Of a stretch of 64,000 nucleotides of DNA, positions 24,886-33,870 are shown in pieces. Source of the stretch: JAJPHU01 sp035553375 (GTDB lineage Bacteria; Planctomycetota; Planctomycetia; Gemmatales; Gemmataceae); assembly GCA_035553375.1 (NCBI GenBank), contig DATNCY010000378.1:1-64000 (forward strand), read 5' to 3'. Every line of letters begins with the position of its first letter. The stretch's first letter is position 1. The translations under genes were made by a program, and so were the position numbers. Below the pieces are notes generated by a model, which did no database searches, was not told the origin of the DNA, and worked only from the letters and a program-made list of their open reading frames with translations.

Positions 24886-26382
24886 TCAAGGCGCAGCCGT
24901 CCATTCCTCGATTTCGTCCCAGGGCCACAGCGGGCGCGAGATGCGGTGGTAGTCATAGTTCCAGAAGTCCGAGGGTGCGCAGCCGGGCGCGCGCACAACC
25001 AGAATCTTTCGCGCGTATTGTTCGTAGGCGGCTCGAAAACCGCAGGGGCTTTTCGCCACCAGAACGCTCGCCACGAACGGATCGAGACCCGCCGTCTGAA
25101 AAAGCTGCGGCGCGAAATGCGGTCCTGATCGCGTGGTGGCGATCACATGCACTTGGCCGCAGCGCAGAATCACGGACGGTCCCATATCAATGGGCATGTT
25201 GCGGGCGATATGGCCCGACAGAATGAACTGGGCATCAAACAGATGATGGACGCGCGCCGTCACGGTCAACGGCTGAGAGAAACGCCGATCGCGTTTGCCG
25301 CCCAGCGTCGTTGTCAGTTCCGCGCCGATGCCGCGTTGATGGGCCATTTCGACGACGCCGGGATCGACCAACGTCACCAGCGCCGGACGCGGCCAGTCAT
25401 AGTTGAGCAACTCGCGCAACACCCAATTGCTATCGCCGGGCGCTCCCGAGGTGGTGGCGTCGGCGCTATCGCTGAGAACCGTCAGCCCCTGTGGATTCTC
25501 GTAGGCGGCGCGAACGCCGTCGGCCACGGATACCAGTTCGGGTAGATAGTCGCGCCGTCGCCGCCAAACTTCCTCGGCGATTTCGCCGCAGACGCTACGG
25601 GCCAGTTCCGCGTCTCCATCGGTGACGATCACGACGGAGGATCCCAAATCGGGAATATCGAGCCAGGGTTGCACGGTCGCCAAACCAGCGCAGAGGATGC
25701 GTGGATCGCGCTCCCATTCTTGCAGGCGTTCGCGCAGGGCATAGCTCACACTCGCCGCATCTTGCGTGTTGGCACGCTCGGCCGGCACGACGAGAGGTAG
25801 TTTCTGAAACGCCGTGATCGGTCGAGCGCCGTCCACGAGGATACGGCGCAACACGGCCGCTCCGCGCTGGCCGGTTTCAAATACGTCGAGATGAGGAGCC
25901 GTGTGATACAAGACAAGGGCGTCGGCATGGCGAACCATGCGCTCGGTGATGTTGGCATGCAGGTCGAGCGTAACCACGAGTGGCACATCGGAGCCGATCC
26001 GTTCGCGCAGCGCTTGCAGTATCTCACCTTCCACATCGGGAGCCTGGTCGGCCACGAGCGCGCCGTGCAGAGCAAGCAAAACCGCATCCACGGGCAGCAC
26101 GCGACGCAGTGCGTCGGTCATTTCCTGACAGAGCCAGGCGAAGGTTTCCGCCGTGGCTGTGCCGCTCGGCCAGGCGGGAAGACGGACAAGACCGGCAATC
26201 TGAGGGCGCTCCGGCCAGAGGCGCAACGACTGGATGAAGCCACCCAGTTCGTTGGTATCGGCCATCTGTTCGACCAACTCGGTTCCGCGAACAATGCCGA
26301 ACTGCTCGAAATCGAGTCGCGTCGTTGGGATAGGATTAAAGGTATTCGTTTCCTGCCAGAGTTGGCCGATGGCAATACGCAT
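24886..26382 (-). CDS. M81-family metallopeptidase-like protein (MlrC)
   Basis: 498 residues. The N-terminal half is the M81/DUF1485 domain: IGQLWQETNTFNP, LALHGALVADQAPDVEGE and VVTLDLHANIT carry the predicted zinc ligands. The C-terminal MlrC half contains SDSADATTSGAPGDS and the late CGFRAAYEQYARKIL. The founding member opens linearised microcystin, but most homologues are of unknown substrate and may be amidohydrolases. GGAGG precedes the ATG. No microcystin-degradation genes are nearby, so that substrate is not implied. Confidence 0.9.
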   Translation of the reverse strand: MRIAIGQLWQETNTFNPIPTTRLDFEQFGIVRGTELVEQMADTNELGGFIQSLRLWPERPQIAGLVRLPAWPSGTATAETFAWLCQEMTDALRRVLPVDAVLLALHGALVADQAPDVEGEILQALRERIGSDVPLVVTLDLHANITERMVRHADALVLYHTAPHLDVFETGQRGAAVLRRILVDGARPITAFQKLPLVVPAERANTQDAASVSYALRERLQEWERDPRILCAGLATVQPWLDIPDLGSSVVIVTDGDAELARSVCGEIAEEVWRRRRDYLPELVSVADGVRAAYENPQGLTVLSDSADATTSGAPGDSNWVLRELLNYDWPRPALVTLVDPGVVEMAHQRGIGAELTTTLGGKRDRRFSQPLTVTARVHHLFDAQFILSGHIARNMPIDMGPSVILRCGQVHVIATTRSGPHFAPQLFQTAGLDPFVASVLVAKSPCGFRAAYEQYARKILVVRAPGCAPSDFWNYDYHRISRPLWPWDEIEEWTAAP

Positions 26383-26580
26383 GACAGACCTCCGAGTACG
26401 AGGACTCCGCTCGGTAAGCTTATCCGGGGACGGGGTTGCTGGTAGATCGCACGATGGTTATGCTCATCCCTCGGAACGAGAAGCGAGCCGAGACCGCTAT
26501 GTCCCGTGCGGGACAGCGGCGACGATAGAGACGCAAGAAAGTAACCGCGCCGCCAGAGGGCGGCAGGAGGGGGGGAATCC

Positions 26581-26790
26581 ATGAAGCCCGAGTTGAAACC
26601 CGGCGATCGGGTGCGTTTAACGACCCGCAACTGTGTCCCTGTCTACTATCCGGGCGACAAGGGCACCGTGACGAACGGGCCGAAGTGTCATCTCGGCGCC
26701 GAGGATCCTTATTACCTCGTGACGATGGATAAGGACGGCGGCGACAGCGAAACCGTCTTCAACGTGGAGGACATTGAGCCGGACGTGTGA
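26581..26790 (+). CDS. Small SH3-like protein of unknown function
   Basis: 69 residues. The pattern LKPGDRVRLT, PGDKGTV, YYLVTMD and FNVEDIEPD looks like a single KOW/SH3-like barrel, as in small ribosome- or nucleic-acid-associated proteins. A very strong purine-rich ribosome site (AGGAGGGGGGG) precedes the ATG. A clear terminator follows, so the gene is monocistronic. Function unknown. Confidence 0.65.
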   Translation: MKPELKPGDRVRLTTRNCVPVYYPGDKGTVTNGPKCHLGAEDPYYLVTMDKDGGDSETVFNVEDIEPDV

Positions 26791-26817
26791 TCGGCGGGGG
26801 ATGGCCGATGTCAACGA

Positions 26818-26852
26818 AAAGGGCTTGCGTCAAGAAGGCGCAAGCCCTTTTT
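26818..26852 (+). terminator. Intrinsic terminator
   Basis: AAAGGGCTTGCG pairs with CGCAAGCCCTTT (12 bp) around nine bases and is followed by T residues. It ends the 26581-26790 transcript. Confidence 0.85.
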
Positions 26853-26995
26853 GCAATAAGCCGATTCCCAAGCTATGTTTTCTTTGCTCGAACCGCTGGC
26901 GGGATTGCCGAAGAAGCGAGAAGGGGCGATGGCTGTCGTGCGGAAAGCCGCAGACCGGTGTTCCGTCCGCCCTGGATGTTGAACGGGTGGCGGAT

Positions 26996-27895
26996 ATGAA
27001 AAACCATCTCAAGGCCACGCTCGGTACTCTGTACAAGTATTCGGGTTTTTTGCCCATCCAGGAGATTATCTACCGTTGGACCTGCGATCCGTTCCTGGTC
27101 GTGTTGCTGTTCCATCGCGTGACCGATGAGATTCCGGAGGATAGTCTGACGGTCAGCTGTACACGCTTTCGCGCGCTCTGTCACATGCTGGCCAAGCGCT
27201 TCCGCGTCGTTCCTCTGGGCGAAATCTTTCGTCTGATCCGCATGGGCAGGCCGCTGCCGCCGCGTACCGTGGCCATCACCTTTGACGATTGCTACTACGA
27301 TAATCTGCCGGCCGCCCGCGTCCTCGCCGAGTATGGTTTGCCTGCCACCTTCTTCATTCCGACAGCTTACGTCGGCACCGATCACGTCTTCCCCTGGGAT
27401 CGCAACCTCAAACCCATGCCGAATCTCGATTGGGAGGATGTCGCGGAGATGCACCGCCTCGGTTTCGAGATTGGTTCCCACACGGTCACGCATGCGAACC
27501 TGGGGGCGGTGACAGCCGAGCAAGCCGACTGGGAGATTGTCGAATCCAAGGCCATCCTGGAGGATCGGTTAGGAAGCCAGGTACGCTGGTTGGCCTATCC
27601 GTTTGGCGGCGTGAATAACTTTTGCCGCGATTGGCTGCCGTTGATGAAAGAGGCCGGCTACGAAGGCTGTGTCTCGGCCTACGGCGGCTTCATCTATCCC
27701 GGCACGGACACGGACATCCTTCCCCGACAGGCCGCGACCGGCTTCTCCAGCACGCTGAGCCTGGAGGTATTCCTGACCGGCTCGCTGGCCTGGTATTACG
27801 CCTTCAAGCGGCGCATGGGGCTGAGCGTGCCCTGGCAGACGTTCGTTCCTCAGATGGAGTGTCTCGACCCACGGATTCCGCACGGAGTCCGCTAG
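26996..27895 (+). CDS. NodB-type polysaccharide deacetylase
   Basis: 299 residues. TFDD gives D97-D98 and SHTVTH gives H162 and H166, the metal and catalytic positions of carbohydrate esterase family 4. The second half has LAYPFGG and a plausible final motif. These enzymes remove N- or O-acetyl groups from cell-surface polysaccharide. No signal peptide is obvious from ATG 26996. The frame is open upstream to 26774, but that stretch runs through the terminator of the previous gene. Confidence 0.9.
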   Translation: MKNHLKATLGTLYKYSGFLPIQEIIYRWTCDPFLVVLLFHRVTDEIPEDSLTVSCTRFRALCHMLAKRFRVVPLGEIFRLIRMGRPLPPRTVAITFDDCYYDNLPAARVLAEYGLPATFFIPTAYVGTDHVFPWDRNLKPMPNLDWEDVAEMHRLGFEIGSHTVTHANLGAVTAEQADWEIVESKAILEDRLGSQVRWLAYPFGGVNNFCRDWLPLMKEAGYEGCVSAYGGFIYPGTDTDILPRQAATGFSSTLSLEVFLTGSLAWYYAFKRRMGLSVPWQTFVPQMECLDPRIPHGVR

Positions 27896-27900
27896 AGACA

Positions 27901-27971
27901 CTAACATTTTGCCAGCCCGCAGCGCCAGCAAGGGAATCCCTTGCTGGCGCTGCGGGCTGGCCAAATGTTAG
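27901..27971. repeat. Palindrome, AGCCCGCAGCGCCAGCAAGG family, copy 2
   Basis: 34-base arms with one mismatch (CTAACATTT ends) around three bases, starting five bases after the deacetylase stop. Confidence 0.9.
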
Positions 27972-28046
27972 TCAAGACAGAGCCGGCACCATCTCATACT
28001 CTAACCACCAGCGTGGAAATGAGGAACCGAACGATCCGAGACCGGC

Positions 28047-29075
28047 ATGCACGCACGTCAAGCTGTCATTGTCGAACCCTACCAGACGGCCGTCCGCGAG
28101 GTCGAACTGCCGTCGCCCGCCCCCAATCAAATTCTGGTGGCCACCGAGGTCAGCGCCGTCAGCGCCGGCACCGAACTGGCCGTCTGGACCGGTACGCACC
28201 AGTGGTTAAAAGATCCCAATCTGCCGGACTGGAAGTTTCCCTTTCGGCCCGGTTACAGCGCGGCCGGCACGGTTGCCGCCGTCGGGTCGGCGGTGTCCGG
28301 TTGGAAGCCAGGCGATCGCGTCAGCTATCCCGGCAATCATGCCTCGGCGGAACTGCTGACGATCGGGCACGAGCGCGGCCGATTGTGGCGTCTGCCGGAT
28401 AACCTGGACATGGAGAAGGCAGCCGTGGCGTGCATCGCTCGCTATGGCCTGGGCGCGTCCATCCGTGCCGGTCTGACGCTGGCCCGCTCCGCCGCCGTCC
28501 TCGGCCTGGGTGTCATCGGTCAATTCGCGCTGCGCTGTCTGATCGCCGCCGGCGCTCATCCGGTGGTTGGTATCGACGCCGTGGCCATGCGCCGGCAGGC
28601 CGCCCTTGCCGCCGGCGCCGATCACGTCATCGATCCGTCGGCCGGCGACATCCGCGAGCAGCTGATGCGCTATCTGCATCAACGCGGCGTTGAAATCGTC
28701 GCCGACGCCACGGGCGTCCCGGACGCGATTCCCACAGCGATGTCGCTGGCCTGCGACGCCGGCCAAGTCGTCGTCGTCGGCAGTCCGCGCGGCCGAGCCA
28801 AGGACGTGAACTTCTACGACGATTTGCACCGGCGTTACATTGAGGTCAGCGGCGCGCACGGCAACATGCTGTTCGAGCCGGCCCACACGCGCCTGGCCGG
28901 CGCCTGGGGCATCGATAAGGCGCAGACCTGGCTGTTGGCCGCGCTCGCTTCCGGTCGCCTCAGCCTCAATGGTCTGATCACGCATCGCATCGCTCCCACC
29001 GAGTTGGGCAGCGCTTATGAAGGACTTTTGAAGAGAAAAGATGAGTACCTGGGCGTCGTGCTGCACTGGCACTGA
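28047..29075 (+). CDS. MDR-superfamily alcohol-dehydrogenase-like reductase
   Basis: 342 residues. A GroES-like N-terminal domain is followed by a Rossmann domain with VLGLGVIGQFALR near residue 150. The usual catalytic zinc ligands are absent: the GxCGTD motif is SAGTELAVW, and the GHE motif is GYSAAG. It is therefore probably a zinc-independent member, acting as a reductase on a carbonyl or as a sorbitol/threonine-dehydrogenase-like protein. The substrate is unknown. Its stop codon is part of the next palindrome. Confidence 0.88.
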   Translation: MHARQAVIVEPYQTAVREVELPSPAPNQILVATEVSAVSAGTELAVWTGTHQWLKDPNLPDWKFPFRPGYSAAGTVAAVGSAVSGWKPGDRVSYPGNHASAELLTIGHERGRLWRLPDNLDMEKAAVACIARYGLGASIRAGLTLARSAAVLGLGVIGQFALRCLIAAGAHPVVGIDAVAMRRQAALAAGADHVIDPSAGDIREQLMRYLHQRGVEIVADATGVPDAIPTAMSLACDAGQVVVVGSPRGRAKDVNFYDDLHRRYIEVSGAHGNMLFEPAHTRLAGAWGIDKAQTWLLAALASGRLSLNGLITHRIAPTELGSAYEGLLKRKDEYLGVVLHWH

Positions 29076-29162
29076 GTCGCTACAACCCCTTGCCAGCCCG
29101 CAGCGCCAGCAAGGGAACGTCCCTTGCTGGCGCTGCGGGCTGGCAAGGGGTTGTAACGACTC
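29074..29162. repeat. Palindrome, AGCCCGCAGCGCCAGCAAGG family, copy 3
   Basis: Arms of about 42 bases (GAGTCG...AAGGGA against TCCCTT...CGACTC) around four bases, the longest copy. It begins inside the stop codon of the reductase gene and ends 33 bases before the FKBP start. Confidence 0.9.
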
Positions 29163-29195
29163 AGAATCTCTGTTCTTGAGGAAAGGATTAATCCC

Positions 29196-29639
29196 ATGAC
29201 GAAGCGTTTTGGCTTTCTGGTCGTCGCGTTCGCCTTCGGCGTGGTGGCGTTGGCCTCCGTGGAGACCCGCGCTCAGAACAAAGGAAAGGACAAATCCAAA
29301 GTGATTACCACCGATTCGGGCTTGAAGTACGAAGATTTGAAGGAAGGCACGGGCGAGGCCGCCAAGAAGGGCGACACCGTCGAGGTGCATTACACCGGCT
29401 GGCTAACTGATGGCAAGAAGTTCGACAGCAGCGTGGATCGCAAGGAGCCGTTCTCCTTCAAGCTAGGGGCTGGCATGGTCATCAAGGGCTGGGATGAAGG
29501 CGTCGCTGGTATGAAACCCGGTGGCAAACGCAAGCTGACCATCCCGCCCGCGCTGGGCTACGGCGAGCGCGGCGCTGGTCGCGTTATCCCGGCCAATGCC
29601 ACGTTGATCTTCGAGGTCGAGTTGCTGAAGGTCAAGTAA
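29196..29639 (+). CDS. Exported FKBP-type peptidyl-prolyl isomerase
   Basis: 147 residues with a signal peptide (about 1-26). The FKBP fold follows: VEVHYTGWLTDGKKFDSS, FKLGAGMVIKGWDEGVAGM, IPPALGYGERG and VIPANATLIFEVELL. It catalyses cis-trans isomerisation of proline bonds in exported proteins. AGGAAAGGA precedes the ATG. Flanked by palindromes of the same family on both sides. Confidence 0.95.
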   Translation: MTKRFGFLVVAFAFGVVALASVETRAQNKGKDKSKVITTDSGLKYEDLKEGTGEAAKKGDTVEVHYTGWLTDGKKFDSSVDRKEPFSFKLGAGMVIKGWDEGVAGMKPGGKRKLTIPPALGYGERGAGRVIPANATLIFEVELLKVK

Positions 29640-29647
29640 GGGCTTCT

Positions 29648-29733
29648 GGACAAAACCCTTGATTGCCAGCCCGCAGCGCCAGCAAGGGAAGGACTTACCC
29701 TTGCTTGCGCTGCGGGCTGGCAGGGTTTTGTCC
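29648..29733. repeat. Palindrome, AGCCCGCAGCGCCAGCAAGG family, copy 4
   Basis: GGACAAAACCCT...AGGGTTTTGTCC outer stem with a slightly decayed inner stem, eight bases after the FKBP stop. Confidence 0.85.
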
Positions 29734-29750
29734 GTAGTCCTAAGCAAGCG

Positions 29751-29788
29751 GAATGGCGAGCGGGGGCGTCAGCCCCCACTCGCCATTC
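29751..29788. repeat. Hairpin GAATGGCGAGCGGGGGC / GCCCCCACTCGCCATTC
   Basis: 17-base arms with one mismatch around GTCA, just upstream of the TPP-decarboxylase pair. A different family from the adjacent palindrome; it may mark the boundary of the transcript. Confidence 0.75.
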
Positions 29789-29821
29789 GGTTCGTGGCTC
29801 TAATCTTGCGGGAGCGTGGTT

Positions 29822-30304
29822 ATGCTCGACGGTCCCTCCGTGGTTGCCGCGCTCCAGGACTGCGGCGTGACGCATGTCGTATGGATCCCTGATAGCGACC
29901 TCGGCCAGTGGGATTCAGCGCTAAGCACGGCGTCCGGCCTGCAACTGCTCCGCGTCTGCCGTGAGGGTGAGGCCATTGCCCTCGCCGCTGGCCTGCACCT
30001 CGGCGGTCGCCGTCCGATCGTCGTCATCCAATGCACGGGACTTTTCGAGGCTGGCGACACCCTACGCAATATCCTCCACGATCTGCATCTGCCGCTGTTC
30101 TTCGTTATCGGCGTCCGCAGTTATTACGCCCACAAACAGGGCGCTTCGACCGATAGTTGCCCCGTATTCACCGAGCCGATTCTGCGTGCCTGGCAGGTGC
30201 CGTATGTCGTGTTCGAGCGCAACCACACGGCCGGCGACCTGGCTGCGGCGTACCGTCAAGCGCAGACGAAAAATCAGGCATTCGCTGTCCTGCTGGCCGA
30301 GTGA
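29822..30304 (+). CDS. TPP-dependent decarboxylase, PYR subunit (ComD/AepY-N like)
   Basis: 160 residues forming only the pyrimidine-binding domain of a thiamine-diphosphate enzyme: VVAALQDCGVTHVVWIPDS, CREGEAIALAAGLHLGG (with the key glutamate) and VIQCTGLFEAGDTLRN. The separate-subunit layout matches sulfopyruvate decarboxylase ComD and the N-terminal half of phosphonopyruvate decarboxylase. It needs the PP subunit encoded nine bases downstream. GGGAG precedes ATG 29822. Substrate (sulfopyruvate, phosphonopyruvate or another 2-oxoacid) is not decided by the context: no PEP mutase or coenzyme M gene is present. Confidence 0.85.
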   Translation: MLDGPSVVAALQDCGVTHVVWIPDSDLGQWDSALSTASGLQLLRVCREGEAIALAAGLHLGGRRPIVVIQCTGLFEAGDTLRNILHDLHLPLFFVIGVRSYYAHKQGASTDSCPVFTEPILRAWQVPYVVFERNHTAGDLAAAYRQAQTKNQAFAVLLAE

Positions 30305-30312
30305 GTCGAACC

Positions 30313-30882
30313 ATGATGACGCTGCGTGAGAGCTTGGAAATCCTGGCCGCCCGGCGCGGACAACGAATCGTTATCACGACCATGAGTTCGGCCGGTGTCT
30401 GGCCAAGCCTATCGGATACGCCACTCGATTTTACCTATATTCCCTCTGCAATGGGGCAAGCGCCGCCGCTGGGCCTGGGCCTGGCGTTGGCGCAGCCGGA
30501 GCGCGGCGTGATCGTCATCAACGGCGACGGTTGCACGCTCATGAACCTCGGTTGCCTGGTGACGCTGGCGCATCATTCCGCGAATGTTTATCTGATCATT
30601 TTGGACAATGGGCTGTATGAAGTAACGGGCGGGCAGCCGACGGCCGGCGTCGGCCATGCGGACTTTGCTGGCCTAGCCCGCGCCGCCGGCATCCAGCGTG
30701 TATACACCTTCGACAAAACCGACGCCTGGCGCGCGGGAGCGGCCGAGGCACTGACGGGAGCAGGGCCGGTCGTGGTGTGGCTCAAGGTCGAAGGGCGCAT
30801 CGGCCAGAAGACGCCCAAAGCGCCGCGATCGATGACCGAACAGATTACACGTTTGCGACAGGTTCTCGGCGTGAAACCATAA
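30313..30882 (+). CDS. TPP-dependent decarboxylase, PP subunit (ComE/AepY-C like)
   Basis: 189 residues forming the diphosphate-binding domain. GDGCTLMNLG followed by ILDNGLYEVTGGQ is the GDG...N thiamine-diphosphate and Mg2+ motif. It pairs with the PYR subunit to make an active site at their interface and decarboxylates a short 2-oxoacid to an aldehyde. Start may be either of the two adjacent in-frame ATGs (30313, 30316). Convergent with the glutamate-dehydrogenase-like gene, with only 13 bases between stops. Confidence 0.85.
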   Translation: MMTLRESLEILAARRGQRIVITTMSSAGVWPSLSDTPLDFTYIPSAMGQAPPLGLGLALAQPERGVIVINGDGCTLMNLGCLVTLAHHSANVYLIILDNGLYEVTGGQPTAGVGHADFAGLARAAGIQRVYTFDKTDAWRAGAAEALTGAGPVVVWLKVEGRIGQKTPKAPRSMTEQITRLRQVLGVKP

Positions 30883-30895
30883 CGGCGTGTCGCTG

Positions 30896-33175
30896 TCATT
30901 GGCCGTTTGATGTCGGGATGGCCATCTGATGCAGTGTCCAACGACAGGCAGCGCGAACCGAAAGATCGGGATCGGCCAGGACATTGAGCAGAAGCGTCCG
31001 GTGGCTGGGATCGGCGCTACCAAGTTTCGCCAGTGCCAGCGCGGCATTGCGGCGCACGATGGGCGACAGGGATTGCTCCGCGATGAGCTTCGCCAGCGCT
31101 TGCACGAAAGCGACGCGATGAAGACCGGGATGGACACGCTGGAGTCGATACAGGCTTGTCTCCAATTCCAGGGGCGGCGCATCCGCCCGACGCAAAATCG
31201 CCAGATCGTGATCGAGCGTGGAGCGCGAATACGAAGCCGAGTCCATGACTTTTTGACGCGCCAGATCGAGCGCGGCCAGCAGCGAGGCGAAGACGGGTGA
31301 CAAACCGTTGGGGATGTCCGTCTGCAACTGCTGGAGCATTTGCCGCTGCTCCATCACCTGGATGTCGGTCAAGGTCGTGTTGCTCGCATCGAAGAGCAGT
31401 TCCTTCAAGCGTTCATCGAGCAACGTCATCAATCTCGGCAGCGAGGTATTCGCGGCGAAAAACTCCACGCCCAATCCTTGTTCGATGAGCGAAAGCAGCT
31501 GGACTTTCAGGGCACGGACGCCGCGTGCCAGGGAACGCACCAGATGTAGAGGCGTGCTTTGATGGTCGGATGCGACCAACTCGCGCATGAGCCAGCGTGT
31601 ATTGCTGCGGGCCAAGTCCTCAAGGATGGCGATGGCGAAGGCGCGCGTTTCCTCCAAATCGAGCGGCGGTCCCGGCAGACCAGAGCGGAGCCAATCCATC
31701 GTCCAGCCGAGGTCAAGTTCGGTGGACAACGGGGCGAGCGCTTCCCAGACGAGTTTCTCCACCTGAGGGAACGGCACGCGGCACTTGGTCGATTCGCGGA
31801 ACAGTGCTTCCAACGTCGAACTTTTCACGCCGCCCCAGTTGAGCGCTTGACCGGGCAGGTAGAGAATGCCGAGTTTGTGCAGTACGTCTTCGACGTGCGG
31901 AACAACGGCGTTGTTGGCACCCTCGGCCACCAACTTGACGCGCAGCCGCTGAGCTGTTGCCGCATCGATCACGTTGGGGATCGCGGCCGGGATGAAAACG
32001 TCCGCCTCCTGAACGATTAACTCTCGGCTTTCGGTGCCGCGAAAACCTTGTCTCTCCGCATCTCCTGATTTCGGCGTGGCGATCCACAGCGCATCCACCG
32101 CGCCGGTGTATTCGACAATGGGACGGTGCGCGGCGCGGAGACGGAGCAAGGCGAAAACGTCGAGTCCCTCGGCGCGGAAGACGGCTCCAAACTCATCAGC
32201 CACTCCCGTTATCTCAAATGATCCCGCCGGCGTCTCTTCGCTCAGCAGGCGAGCCACGGAGCCACCCACATCGCCGAAGCCTTGGATGAGAACGCGGATC
32301 GGCCGGCGCTCGGCGAGACCGTATTGAACCATCCCCGGATGGCGCAGTGCTTCCTGAAGCGAGGCAGCGACGGTTCTTCCGGTCAACTCCCAGGCGAGAT
32401 GCGGGAAACCACCCGCCTCGGCCGCCAGGCCGGTAACGGGCGGATGCTGGCGCATGCCGAGTGCCGCCCCCATCTCGCGCGCGGTCGCATCGACCCAGGC
32501 CATTTCCTCCGCGCCCATCCGCATATCGGGGCCGCCGATATATCGCTGCGACAATACTCCCGCCAACACTGACGAGGCCGCCCAGCGCTCCAGCGCCGTG
32601 CGTTTCTCCGCCGCGCTGACCGAACCATTGGTGTAGTAACGCACGCCGCCTTTGCCGAGGATGAACAGAGACATGCCGAGTGCGCCAAAGAGGGCGGTCA
32701 CGGCCTGGAAGTGTGCCCCCTCTTGTATCAGGATCGTCTTGCCGCCGTCGAAGGGGACTTCGCCGAACGGATTCTTATCGTGCATGGCCTCCGCCAAGCG
32801 GATCACTTCGTCCAGCAAGCGCCCTCGCGCCGGTGAGGGGCCGACCGCACCGCCATCGGTGTAACACAACCGCCAGGCGGCTTCGCCGATGCGGTTTTCG
32901 CCCTCGAAATAGCTCGGATGAACGCGGGAGTAAAAGAGAATCGTCACCGGCAAGCGCCGCTCCAGACGCAACGGCTCGAAGGCATTGGTTCCCGCGGCGG
33001 CATCGAGCAGATCCAGTGTCGCGGCAGGTCGCTCGTCGGCCGGCAACAGTTCGGCGAAGCGTTCCAGCGCGGCCAGCACATCATCGCTGCCTTGACGTAG
33101 GAGCATTTCATCCACCAACTCGGTGGAAAGCCGAAACTGTTTGCGCATCCGTGACCGAACGCTGTCTGACTGCAT
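30896..33175 (-). CDS. Divergent Glu/Leu/Phe/Val dehydrogenase-like protein with helical C-terminus
   Basis: 759 residues. The central part is clearly of the glutamate dehydrogenase superfamily: GGPDMRMGAEEMAWVD, the Rossmann loop IQGFGDVGGSVARL, LVAEGANNAVVP and LPGQALNWGGV. The usual catalytic glycine-rich lysine motif (GGAKGG type) is altered to VPFDGGKTILIQ. The last 250 residues form a helical extension ending in HEAT-like units (RRNAALALAKLGSAD). It may be an NAD-dependent dehydrogenase of large-subunit type or a derived enzyme with another substrate. Not part of the upstream phosphorelay operon: a palindrome separates them. Confidence 0.75.
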   Translation of the reverse strand: MQSDSVRSRMRKQFRLSTELVDEMLLRQGSDDVLAALERFAELLPADERPAATLDLLDAAAGTNAFEPLRLERRLPVTILFYSRVHPSYFEGENRIGEAAWRLCYTDGGAVGPSPARGRLLDEVIRLAEAMHDKNPFGEVPFDGGKTILIQEGAHFQAVTALFGALGMSLFILGKGGVRYYTNGSVSAAEKRTALERWAASSVLAGVLSQRYIGGPDMRMGAEEMAWVDATAREMGAALGMRQHPPVTGLAAEAGGFPHLAWELTGRTVAASLQEALRHPGMVQYGLAERRPIRVLIQGFGDVGGSVARLLSEETPAGSFEITGVADEFGAVFRAEGLDVFALLRLRAAHRPIVEYTGAVDALWIATPKSGDAERQGFRGTESRELIVQEADVFIPAAIPNVIDAATAQRLRVKLVAEGANNAVVPHVEDVLHKLGILYLPGQALNWGGVKSSTLEALFRESTKCRVPFPQVEKLVWEALAPLSTELDLGWTMDWLRSGLPGPPLDLEETRAFAIAILEDLARSNTRWLMRELVASDHQSTPLHLVRSLARGVRALKVQLLSLIEQGLGVEFFAANTSLPRLMTLLDERLKELLFDASNTTLTDIQVMEQRQMLQQLQTDIPNGLSPVFASLLAALDLARQKVMDSASYSRSTLDHDLAILRRADAPPLELETSLYRLQRVHPGLHRVAFVQALAKLIAEQSLSPIVRRNAALALAKLGSADPSHRTLLLNVLADPDLSVRAACRWTLHQMAIPTSNGQ

Positions 33176-33208
33176 GATTGGCTTTGCTCCCGATGGAATG
33201 ACCTACTA

Positions 33209-33282
33209 GCCCGGAGCGCCAGCGACGGGTTTCTTTGCGCCAGCGACGGGTTGCCGGAACCCGTCGCTGGCGCTCCGGGCTG
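33209..33282. repeat. Palindrome, AGCCCGGAGCGCCAGCGACG family, copy 5
   Basis: 24-base perfect arms (33209-33232, 33259-33282). The loop contains a second direct copy of GCGCCAGCGACGGGTT, suggesting slippage or a nested insertion. Lies between the response regulator and the dehydrogenase-like gene. Confidence 0.85.
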
Positions 33283-33303
33283 GTCGTCAAAAAGTTCGTG
33301 CCT

Positions 33304-33849
33304 CTAAGTATCCTGGCCGGACAGTACCCGTTCCAACCGCGTCAGAAGTTCGCCGCCTCGCGCCGCGAGGGGACTTGCCCCCTCTTGCTGGGGCAATCCT
33401 TTGAGCAGAGGCACACAGTCACCCAGATAACCGCGCAATTCCGCGAGGAGACGCTGATGCCCGGCCAGACGATCGTGGGCGGCACAGGCTTGACGCAGCA
33501 CACTCAGCAGTTCATCGGGATCCCACGGCTTGGTGATGTAGCGATAAATGTGCCCCTGATTGACGGCGTCAATCACCGCCTTGATGTCGGCATAGCCGGT
33601 GAACACGATGCGGATCGCTTGCGGATATTCCCCTTCCACCTGATGTAGTAGCTGTACGCCGCTCATTTCCGGCATGCGCTGATCGGTCATGATGACGTTG
33701 ATCGGCTGCTGTTTCAGGATATTCATGGCCTCCGCGCCGCTCTGGGCAGTATGGACCTCGAATTCCTTGCGCAGCAGCCCGCGCAGAGAAAACAGAATCT
33801 CCGGCTCATCGTCCACCAGCAGGATCGAATGCCTGATTGTCTCGGTCAT
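33304..33849 (-). CDS. Response regulator (receiver plus short tail)
   Basis: 181 residues. A receiver domain (about 7-122) has the acidic pair in LVDDEPE, the phosphoacceptor in IMTDQRMP, and KPWDPDELL near the end. The sequence FTGYADIKAVIDAVNQGHIYRYITKPWDPDE is typical of RpfG-like receivers and is nearly repeated in the receiver of the first gene of this operon (39204-40361). No DNA-binding or HD-GYP output domain is attached. GAGGAGAG precedes the ATG. It is the last gene of the five-gene phosphorelay operon. Confidence 0.92.
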   Translation of the reverse strand: MTETIRHSILLVDDEPEILFSLRGLLRKEFEVHTAQSGAEAMNILKQQPINVIMTDQRMPEMSGVQLLHQVEGEYPQAIRIVFTGYADIKAVIDAVNQGHIYRYITKPWDPDELLSVLRQACAAHDRLAGHQRLLAELRGYLGDCVPLLKGLPQQEGASPLAARGGELLTRLERVLSGQDT

Positions 33850-33870
33850 CGTTTTCTCTCCTCTCAGAGA

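Noticed and set aside
24886..26382. Microcystin-degradation locus
   Set aside because: MlrC-like proteins are widespread and no mlrA, mlrB or mlrD is nearby.
28206..29390. Minus-strand ORF of 394 codons
   Set aside because: Antisense to the MDR reductase and running through a palindrome into the FKBP gene; no recognisable motifs.
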